From assembly GCA_964006375.1 (NCBI GenBank), contig OZ023263.1, forward strand, positions 138,479,173 through 138,543,172: a stretch of DNA of 64,000 nucleotides, given 5' to 3'. Below the pieces are notes generated by a model. The model was not told the origin of the DNA. It did no database searches and saw nothing but the letters and a program-made list of their open reading frames with translations. Shown piece after piece: positions 53,695 to 64,000 of the stretch. This DNA is from Tillus elongatus. Its lineage: Eukaryota > Arthropoda > Insecta > Coleoptera > Cleridae. Made by a program: the position numbers and the translations under genes. Position 1 is the first letter of the stretch. Every line of letters starts with the position of its first letter.

Positions 53695-53859
53695 GAAATT
53701 TTGTATATAATATTTTATTATTTTGAAATTATTCTTTTAGAGGTGATAACAAAGAAATTAATTCTACTTACCAAAAAGAAACATGAAAAATTCAGCTTTT
53801 CAAAGTCTGTAAATGTGACACATACCGGATCATTTAACGGCAACATAGTAAAAATAAAA

Positions 53860-54585
<726 letters not shown>

Positions 54586-55115
54586 ACGTGTCTGACGATC
54601 CGACTAAATCTAAATAAACGACGAAAACTAAGATTTGAAGCAGGCTCAGGACTCTGCATCATTTTTGTGGCCATAATAAACACCAACTCAACAGCGAGCG
54701 TGCCGTCGCGTACCGTCGGATGTAAGCGGTAATAAATCGACGCAGCATTTGTGTATAAACGATTCTGGCTCAGTTCAGTTCTCAGTTGCTCATTGCTCTG
54801 TAATAGTCTGTGCTCTGCAACACGTAATACGCTGCGCATTGCGGCATGTTGTGTAACATTAAATTCGGGAATCAGGGGCTTACAAATTATATCGTACCAT
54901 AAAATACTATAAAAATACATTATCAACTGCGGCGCAGCGTAACTAGACATTTTTATGTGGTTGTACCAAATGAATTGGAGAGAGTGAAAAAAATTAAAAT
55001 TATGGTGGATTTTGAATAAAAAAGTTTAGCTTAACCGAAAAATATAGGTGAAGTAGCGCTTTACCTGCGCATCTGAGAAGCCGCCACTGGATAAACGCTG
55101 CACCCACTCTTAGAA
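54586..55115. other. Unassigned stretch
   Basis: GC is higher around 54640-54850. No gene recognised; the open frame 54312-54950 owes part of its length to the TA repeat. Confidence 0.45.
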
Positions 55116-55119
55116 TTGT

Positions 55120-55300
55120 GCGGGGGAGCATACACACATGCAGGCAACAGCACCACCCTCAACTTAATGGGAACCGGCTATTCCCCATGCAAGGGAAAAG
55201 TGCCTACTTGAGAATTACGAGACTTAAACCCGCGACCCCGCAAACCGAATTCTACACGCGAGTCATCTGGCGAACTTGGAAATTCGGCTGGCAATTTTAG
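55120..55300 (-). repeat. Possible tRNA-derived SINE fragment
   Basis: On the minus strand GGTCGCGGGTTTAAGTCTC at 55218-55236 resembles a pol III B box (GGTTCGANTCC type) and lies about 35-45 bases after a weak A-box-like GCCAGATGACTCGCG. No second copy exists in the window and the acceptor fold is not complete, so this is tentative. Confidence 0.3.
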
Positions 55301-56169
55301 CTAATTCTATAGACAGAATATTATTTTCTGGTATAGTATTACTGTTAATACCATCAAAACACTGCATATCAGCTCAATATTATGCTTCTTTTCAAAGTTA
55401 ATCGTCTTACTTTTTATTAAAAAATCGTTGTTTGCGGTTTATTATTAATTTTTAATGTAGAGAAGTTTACCTACGACCCGCATTGGGATAGGTGAAAAGG
55501 GATAAGGCAATTAGATAAATGTTTATTGCAGAAAGCTCCCCTTTAGTCTCCTGAATCAGACATATGTAGGTATAAAGTTTATTACTCTGTCACTTGAACA
55601 TTGTGCATCTTGTCCGCTATTAATCGTCATATTAATTTAAGAAGAGATTTTTATCAATTAGTATGCAGTATATTTGTTTCTGTCAAGAGACAGGGACCAT
55701 CGGTAAGATAAGAATGGAGCAATCTGAATAAGATTCTAATTCGGCTAGATATTTAACGTGTGATGTAGACACGGAGTTCTGCTATGGCGTCTACGGGCCC
55801 TGTAGATCTGCTGTGACGCCTAAGGGACCTGCAGATGACTTCTTGGTGCACAAATATCTCTGTACTTGTGTAATAATTAAATCCACTTATGGTGTTCCAT
55901 ATTATATGGAATGAATGGGGGCTGTTATTCTCTACAGAATGGTGTATATGCGGTCTCACACAGAGACGGATGTTAGGAAAATGATAAGGTATGCTTATAA
56001 TTTAGCTGTTTTAGCCCACATCTAACCGAATATAAAATGGGCTGTAACTCTATACCAAAATTCATTGTCTTTAGTTTATTTTGTTTAATTCTATTGCACA
56101 CCTGCCGACCTATTGAAATCTTGTTGCAATAAAATGGGCAAAGTTTGGTCCTGTTGAAACCAAGCAATA
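55301..56169. other. Unassigned stretch
   Basis: No gene or recognised repeat. Confidence 0.5.
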
Positions 56170-56517
56170 TTTTGTGGAGGTTGCGGATTTATTTTGGAAA
56201 TGACTTCGACATTTGTATTTTCCATCAATAAGATAAGACGCTTTTAAGCCACCCGCCATAATGCGTTTTGTTAGATTTTTTATACATTTTTTAAGCCTGT
56301 GTCAACCATCAATAGGGGTTTGTCATGTTTAAATCCTACAATCATGTATGTTTAGTTATTTCCTTCGAGAGTCATGTTTATCTCTATTCAATACATGAAC
56401 AAGTACATCACACTTCACAACAATCATCTTATTCACACCTGACGATCATTTGTTTAGGAAACGATTACCCAAGTGCAACTCATTAATGCTCTCCACAGGT
56501 TAAAGAAACTTCGCTGT
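56170..56517 (+). repeat. Dispersed direct repeat, copy 1
   Basis: Matches 59256-59687 at about 85-90 percent, e.g. ATAAGACGCTTTTAAGCCAC and CATTAATGCTCTCCACAGGT. No coding capacity. The second copy lies inside the piggyBac element and has an extra ~90 bases. Confidence 0.85.
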
Positions 56518-57138
56518 AAGTATTTCAATGGTAACTCAAAAATAGAAATTTAAGAAAATATACTCCATCGATGCTAGAAAATACCATAAAAAAGTCGCAT
56601 ACTAGGAGCAACCGTGTTAGAAAAGGTATAAGTATTCTACTTTTTAAGGGTATTTTGTGGCATTTATGAAGTAGGAATATGCTTCACCTTAATCTTTAAT
56701 TTGTCATCGGCAAAGTTTCCTTTAATATATCTATTTAAAATAACTAAATTGGAAGTTCTAAAAGTTAAACTGTAAGACGGTTTATTATAAATCAACAAAA
56801 AAATGTTTGTAGGTACGTAGTTTTTGTTAAGTCCATCCGTGAGAGTTACGAACAGAATATTTACTAGAGTCTTGATTACAAGTGTTGTAGTGTTATTTAT
56901 ATATTTGAGGACTTTGAAATATCGGCAAAAATATAACGTATGTAAGCTTTACATGCTTACATAACAGAACAAAATTAATATATCTTTCTGTATTTGAGTA
57001 TTTTGTTTTATTCATGCTACTTGTTAACTTGCAAATATATTGTGGTAAAAATTTTGAAAAAAAAGAAGGTACTTTAATAAATTTTAGTAGATGGTAGACT
57101 TGCACTAACTGATTCACAAATTTTCATCAAAAAGCCTA
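56518..57138. other. Unassigned stretch before the piggyBac element
   Basis: No gene recognised. Confidence 0.5.
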
Positions 57139-57142
57139 TTAA
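57139..57142 (+). other. TTAA target duplication (left) of piggyBac
   Basis: TTAA directly precedes the terminal repeat CCCATTTTCTCCCAG; the matching TTAA is at 60870-60873. Confidence 0.88.
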
Positions 57143-57439
57143 CCCATTTTCTCCCAGTGGTGCCACATTTTTTCGCTGCCTGTAAAAAACTAATGAATAA
57201 TTTTTGCTACATTTATCCAACAATATCGGTAGGTTTAATATCATATAACATGAGAACACACTCACTTTTTCAAAAAATTTTGAAACAAAAATTCGATCAC
57301 ACATCGAAATTTTAAAAAAATCACACTGGTTTTCATGGCATAATTTGTACCTAAGTTTAGTACAAAAATTGTATTTTTTTCGTAAAGTTATTCTCTCAGT
57401 AGATGTTTTTGTTTATTTAAGAAAATATCCTGCTTCAAC

Positions 57440-58135
57440 CTAAAAGATTATTAGCAGGTCTTGGTGAGATCAAAGTAAACTTGGTATATAATTAGATGAC
57501 AACAATAAGTATAAGAATACCATAAGAAAGAACAGTTACAGTCTATCAGCACTCGATCTGGTTGAATAATGCACTTGAATTCACGAATGTCAGATGCTGA
57601 GTATAGTTTTCTCTGCTGGATCCTAGAAGATCGGTCAAGTTGTTTGGTATGTTTGAGGCTATCCTATTTGCTTCGTATAATGGACATTCCACAAGGAGAT
57701 GTTGAACAGTGAATTGTGTATCACAGCAAAAACAAATAGATGGGGGCAGCATTTTTATTATATATTCGTGAGTGAATTTAGTATGGCCTATTCTCAACCT
57801 AGATATGACTGTATGATTTTTTCTTTCATTTTGTAGTGGTAGCTTATCATTTACTCTTGGTTTAAAATGAAACAGTTTTGAGGGTATATTCTCCCATATT
57901 TTTTGCCAATTGCTAGAGATAACTGTTTTTATATTGATCTTGATATCCTCGTTCGTATGGATTTGGTAGCAAGCTCATCCACAATTTCGTTTCCTTCGAT
58001 GTTTACGTGAGAGGGGGTGTACATGAAAATGAGTTTCTTTTTATGTGCAAGTAGTAGATGTATGTTGTGTATTTCACATACAATAACGTACATATTGAAA
58101 ACATTATGTGTTGCTATATATTTTGTCAAATAAAT
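57440..58135 (-). pseudogene. LINE fragment: RNase H end and Cys/His tail
   Basis: 58129-57929 reads KKLIFMYTPSHVNIEGNEIV then DELATKS, the last RNase H block (PSH..I.GNE..D). 57797-57546 reads RIGHTKFTHEYI, FCCDTQFTVQHLLVECPLY, the Jockey/I-type Cys/His tail. A frame change separates them. 5' truncated at about 58135, inside the piggyBac element. Confidence 0.82.
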
Positions 58136-58903
<768 letters not shown>

Positions 58904-59141
58904 AGCATCATTAGACCAAGGATGAAGACAAATGCATTGAACTCATAAAAAATGTATGAGTAGAAACAGATTTCAATCCATAAAAGATTTTTTTTTATCT
59001 ATCCGACAATAATTTGCTTGATAAGTACGAGTTTTCAAAAGTACGACACTTACTAGACATTTGCAATAGAAAAAATTTACAATTTAACATATTTGCATTC
59101 ATGTAAAGTCTTTATCAAGGATAAGCCAGTTCGTTTTGGCT

Positions 59142-59262
59142 TCAAGCTCTGGTGCTTTTGCTCGTCTGATAGATATCTATTTTATTCCCTAGCATACGGA
59201 GGAGCTAAAAAAATATTCTGATTTGGCCTCGGTGGTGATATGAATTTACTATCTGTTTGTGG
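59142..59262 (+). repeat. 120-bp direct repeat, copy 1
   Basis: TTCAAGCTCTGGTGCTTTTG onward matches 59674-59797 at about 90 percent. The two copies bracket the second copy of the 56170 repeat. Confidence 0.85.
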
Positions 59263-59687
59263 AGGTTGTCGAGTTACTTTGGAAACGATCTCGACATTTG
59301 TATTTTTCATCAATAAAATAAGACGCTTTTAAGCCACCTGCCATAATGCATTTTGTTAGATTTTTTTATAATTTTTTAAAGTCTGTGTCAACCGTCAGTA
59401 GGGGTTTGTCGTGTACAAATCCTACAATTATGTATGTTTAGTTATCTCCTAAAGCAAAACGCAAAGTGTTCGGAAAAATAATGTTATGCAAAAGTCATCT
59501 TACTCTGAGGTGTTTCAATCACTGTGTCTAAAATTTCCTTCTAGAGTCATGTTTATCTCTATTCAATTCATGAACAAGTACATTACACTTCACAACAACC
59601 ATTCGACACCTGACGATCATTTGTTAGGCAAACGATTACCCAAGCGCACTCATTAATGCTCTCCACAGGTTAAACAAACTTCAAGCT
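59256..59687 (+). repeat. Dispersed direct repeat, copy 2
   Basis: Matches 56170-56517, with about 90 extra bases at 59455-59546. Confidence 0.85.
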
Positions 59688-59797
59688 TTGGTGCTTTTGC
59701 TCGTCTAATGGATATATATTTTATTCCCTACCATACGGAAGAGCTAAAAAAACATTCTGACTTTGGCTTGGTGGTGATATGAATTTACTGTCTGTTG
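59674..59797 (+). repeat. 120-bp direct repeat, copy 2
   Basis: See 59142-59262; spacing 532 bp. Confidence 0.85.
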
Positions 59798-59849
59798 TGG
59801 ATAAACCAGTAAATCATTAAATATTCTTTGATAACTACTTTTCGTCATA

Positions 59850-60536
59850 TAAAGTGAAGAAAACAGGTTTCTTAGCTACCGGTACCATCAGGGAAAACAG
59901 GACATATAACTGTCCACTTAAAAACTTAGTCATTTTATAAGAAGGATCGTAGTACCTATACCGCAGCGTATGAATCGGAATCAAAAGTTTACATTATTCG
60001 TTGAAACGATAACCCCATTGTGACGGTTGCCACTAATATTTTCAATGTTAATCCAATCAATCGAACGAAACCTTACAATAAAAAAAGCAGATATTTATGT
60101 TTCCTAACCAAATGTCATTGCCAAGTATAATAAGTACCTGGGTGGGGTTGACCTACATGACAATGGAATTGCCAATTATAGGTGCCCTGTGTTGGATTAA
60201 AATGGTGGTAGCCTTTATTTTACAATGCACTAGATAGTTCGGTTGTCAATGCCTGGAAAATTTATAATATTGTCAACACAATCAAAATATCGAATAGATT
60301 TCAAATATTACATAACCTTGGGTCATCTAAAAACTGATAGGAAATTGGTTCCGAGAAAAATTCCTTCAGCAACAGATAAAGTTCCGTATCACAATCAAGG
60401 CCATCTCATGAACGCTCGTGGCAATAAAGGTCGGCGAAGGTGTAGAGTATGTTCTAGTCACACTATTTACATGTGTGAAAAATGTAATGTGCATTTACAT
60501 ACATCATGCTTTTTACAATATCATCAAAATATATAA
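59850..60536 (+). pseudogene. piggyBac transposase C-terminal part, broken
   Basis: 59860-59960 reads LATGTIRENRTYNCPL. 60010-60070 reads NDNPIVTVATNIFNVNP, which carries a D-N-x-x-V-T block. 60110-60230 in another frame reads NVIAKYNKYLGGVDLHDNGI, containing the conserved GGVD Asp. 60243-60536 reads YITLGHLKTDRKLVPRK and ends with a Cys-rich domain RCRVCSSHTIYMCEKCNVHL then HTSCFLQYH, the cross-brace finger that binds the terminal repeats. Frameshifts and stops separate the pieces, and the N-terminal half is missing. Confidence 0.88.
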
Positions 60537-60869
60537 TCTATTATCCCAGTTGTGCGCTGACGCACCGGGAATTAACATTGTATTCCTTTTTTTATTATTA
60601 GTGTAAGGTAATCCATTTTAGGTTGGTTTTTATAAAATAATAATGATCTATGATACATTTGTTAGAAGATTACTAAATTTTCAGTAGGCTACTAAAAATG
60701 ACATTTCATGTATCTTACCAGTGGTGCGTTTACGCACCACCCTGTTTTTTCCAAATTCGATGAAAAAAATTTTGTTTGTCACAAGTAACAGATTTAGGTG
60801 TGAAATAATAAACATTTGTTAAAGTTACTATTGTTTTATTGAATTATTCTAGTCTTGGGAGAAAATGGG

Positions 60870-60873
60870 TTAA
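60870..60873 (+). other. TTAA target duplication (right) of piggyBac
   Basis: Directly follows GGGAGAAAATGGG. Confidence 0.88.
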
Positions 60874-61204
60874 TGTAAAGCAACATTATAAAGAATATCA
60901 TGACTAAAAGAAAATTATAAAAGTATTTGCACCTTCTGCTGTGGCCATTTTAAATATTTATATTACTGTAATACTATTTCTATTTTTTAACCACTACAAT
61001 TCTTAATTGCAACAACGTAAATGTTTACCCTCAGGTCTAACAACTGAAATAAACACACACACGTTGGTAACGCAGACAAAATTCTCTGTGAGTTTGTATG
61101 GATGGACGGGCGGTCATGCGTGAGTATGTCCATTAGTGTGCGCGGACGCGTGATTAAGTATGCGGTGAGGTGTGCGTGCCTGTAACACGGACATTAATAT
61201 CTAA
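60874..61204. other. Unassigned stretch
   Basis: No gene recognised. Ends at an INE-like terminus. Confidence 0.5.
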
Positions 61205-61545
61205 AATAGACATAAAAAAGTCTGGACGCAGCAAGTGCGTTATGCTAGTGAATTTTCATAAACATGTTTTTAATAACAAATATGTCTTTTTTTTTTTAAA
61301 GAAAGCAGGAATGAAATTTGGTTACCAGTATAACCTTTATAGTAGAAACAATGTACCATATTTCATCAAAATAACTATTGTTTCAAAATGTACAAAAAAA
61401 TTCCGAAAATAAACTTAAAATGTTCCCGAAAAAACTGGTTCCTGGCCAAAGAACGTTAGGTTGAGGTTGAGAGCAAATTGAGCTATTGTAATTTAAAACT
61501 TTAAACGAAATCCGCAACCATAACGCACTTGCTGCGTCCAGTAAA
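61205..61545. repeat. Two facing INE-like termini
   Basis: A reversed terminus (hairpin 61226-61240, then GCTAGTGAATTTTCAT) and a forward terminus (hairpin 61523-61537) enclose about 280 bp of INE-related sequence (GAAATTTGGTTACCAGTATA). The reversed one is probably the end of the copy that resumes at 62140. Confidence 0.7.
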
Positions 61546-62139
61546 AATTAAAATCGGTTGCAGAAAAGACAAGCACTTGTGAAGCCACGGGAAAAGTATA
61601 CGGCTGTATTAAGCATGGAACGGTTTCACTAAGTTAGGACAATAAACAAACAACGAGATGTTCTATTCAAAAAGTCTTAAAAGTTTTCATCTCGTCCTAA
61701 TTGAATTTGTCATACAAAAACTTGCTAAAAAATTCATCGGAATTAAATAATCTGATCAGATAACGGTAAAATCAAATAAAAAAAGTGAAGTCACTAACTG
61801 AGATTAGAACGCGTGTTGTAGGAGTCCATTATTAAATCAACACTGCTGCCGTTACCTCTCGGCTATTCTCGACATGACAGATGTATCTACTAACAGGTAT
61901 ATACTCTAGTATATTACTTTTCTAACGTCTTGATTATTTACACCATACAATGTTTGTTTAAAATTGATTCTTTTCTCATATTTTAACGAAATGAAGGAAA
62001 ATGACGGGTGAGACACAAATCTAAGAGCTTGTTAGTCATTTTAAGCCGTATTTTTAACCCACAAAGCGCTAATGCGTACTAATGTACGACTACCAGAAAT
62101 AACACTTTTGACGTTTCAACTTTTTTTTTTAATAAGAGG
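61546..62139. other. Unassigned stretch between INE parts
   Basis: Contains the phrase GGAACGGTTTCACTAAGTTA, shared with 37841. No gene. Confidence 0.45.
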
Positions 62140-62690
<551 letters not shown>

Positions 62691-62754
62691 CACTTATACT
62701 GTATTCAACCTAAAGACTTATTATGTTAACTACTAGTACCTTGGAAAAAGTTAT

Positions 62755-63920
62755 ACAGGGTTCGGAAAAATAGTGGGAACACCCTGCCTCTGGCCTTAGT
62801 TTCAACTGGATTAAAAATTAACTCAAACAGAAGTTCATGTATATTTTTAAAACTTCTTAATGACGTCTAGAGATTTCTATTATCTGTCATATTTTTCAAG
62901 TTATGATGTCATAACTTTTTATTTTAAATTATACACCCTATATTTTATGTTTTGTCGGATAGATAATTTTATTGCCAATTCATCAAGGTAGCATTTGATG
63001 GGTCCCTGGCGTAACATTTTGTTCGAAAATTGTGAAAACCGAAGATATTTTTTTTAATATCATATCATAGCGTGCGAATTCCAAATATTTCACAGCAAAA
63101 ACATGTGACAGTTACTACAATAAATAATTTGGGGGTTCTCTAGCTATTACTAACTTCTATAATAACTGAACTGACGGAACATTGAAGAATTACACTTCTG
63201 ATGATTGTTGGTTTTGGCGATAGGAAGAGATGTACGCAAGAAACTCGGGATGTATTTAATAAAACACTCTATGACAGGATAGGTCCAGTTTCAAAATCTA
63301 CACTCTCAAGCACTTAGCGTATAGAAACGGAAAGTGTTACAAACGTTCCAGGATGTGCAAGAAAAGGAACACCTACAAATGAGGACAACCCACTTTATGT
63401 CATGTTACGTGTACATGAACAACCAAGCACTTCGTTGCCAAAACTGGCAGTAAAGCACAATATTAATGAACGATCTGTGAGTGGGATATTAAAATCTAAT
63501 AAATTTTATCCTTATAAACTAAACGAAGACGATCCTAATATGCGTATGCAGTTTGGCCAAGAAATGTTTAATGTCACTGAAGGTAATGCTACATATTATG
63601 TTCTGTTGAAGTAACATTTTATCTCAGCGGTTTTTTAAATAGCCACAATTGTCGGTACTGGTCAACCTGCAATCATCACTGGATGGAAGAAGCTTATACC
63701 CAATATCCGCAGAAAATAAACGTCTTGGCGGGTATCATTGGAGGAACAATTATTGGGCCTTACTTTTTGAGACAAACCTTGAATGCGGATCCTTATTTAA
63801 AAGTCCTTTGTGACCAGATTCTGCCAGAACTCAATCGTTTATTTCCTAACCCCGGAAATAATCACCACTTGTCAGGCAATAGCTAAATCACGTATTTTCG
63901 CAGAGCTGGGTGGCGGGAAA
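62755..63920 (+). mobile_element. mariner/Tc1-like DNA transposon, decayed, second copy
   Basis: Left tip ACAGGGTTCGGAAAAATAGT then GGGAACACCCTG recalls mariner-like ends. The transposase remnant is at 63220-63886. The right tip is not seen; the sequence enters (TA)n at 63926. Confidence 0.6.
63220..63886 (+). pseudogene. mariner/Tc1-like transposase, broken
   Basis: 63402-63614 reads EQPSTSLPKLAVKHNINERS then SGILKSNKFYPYKLN, the helix-turn-helix and linker. A deletion near 63610-63660 removes the first catalytic Asp region. 63683-63886 reads EAYTQYPQKINVLAGIIGG then GPYFLRQTLNADPYLKVL, the core just after it. The second catalytic block is missing. It belongs with the 24110-24900 copy. Confidence 0.8.
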
Positions 63921-63921
63921 A

Positions 63922-63925
<4 letters not shown>

Positions 63926-64000
<75 letters not shown>
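63926..64000. repeat. (TA)n at the window end
   Basis: TA repeat continues past the window edge. Confidence 0.97.

Overview
This is a transposon graveyard from an arthropod, most likely insect, nuclear genome. Evidence: AT-rich DNA, spliced reading frames with GT-AG introns, many long (TA)n tracts, and element types typical of insects (BEL/Pao, Ty3/gypsy with env, R1/LOA-like LINEs, P, piggyBac, mariner, Polinton). I see no single-copy host gene, tRNA, rRNA or CRISPR array. I cannot place it to order. Nearly every coding segment belongs to a mobile element and most are broken; the clear exception is a P-superfamily transposase with a THAP finger.

Layout. 1-2671: degenerate repeats, including a ~314-bp tandem satellite. 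2672-9205: a decayed but structurally complete BEL/Pao element with both LTRs, sitting between two (TA)n tracts. 9843-21449: a nest. A LINE (LINE-B, minus strand) was entered by a Ty3/gypsy element (10000-18008), which was entered by a second LINE (LINE-A, 12341-17440) whose 3' tail is TTAGG-like. A third LINE fragment (LINE-C, plus strand) lies beside it, and the cluster abuts a Polinton/Maverick remnant (chromodomain integrase and convergent KilA-N gene, 21453-22959). 23326-24900: mariner-like pseudogene. 25421-40549: a minus-strand Ty3/gypsy element carrying an envelope gene that resembles chuvirus glycoproteins. Its right LTR is split by an 8.68-kb P element (31458-40138) with ~32-bp inverted repeats and a perfect 8-bp target duplication; the undisturbed site survives in the left LTR. 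40876-47802: an errantivirus-like Ty3/gypsy element whose linker-integrase-env segment is inverted between two inverted copies of the linker. 48941-49109: a foldback MITE. 57143-60869: a piggyBac element with TTAA duplications and a broken transposase. 62755 to the end: a second mariner-like pseudogene.

Scattered through the window is one repeat family with a microsatellite core (clearest at 49889-51850, 53860-54585 and 61226-62690). Each copy has a 5' tip, a core of TG, TA, GTAT or CA repeats, a conserved 3' block, an inverted copy of the 5' tip motif and a terminal hairpin. That is the architecture of Helentron-associated INE/DINE-1-like elements, and it accounts for many of the microsatellites here, including a 1.26-kb uninterrupted (TG)n.

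The genes do not form a host pathway. The biology is the mobile elements themselves, their order of insertion, and gene exchange between them and viruses (the glycoprotein in gypsy, KilA-N in Polinton).
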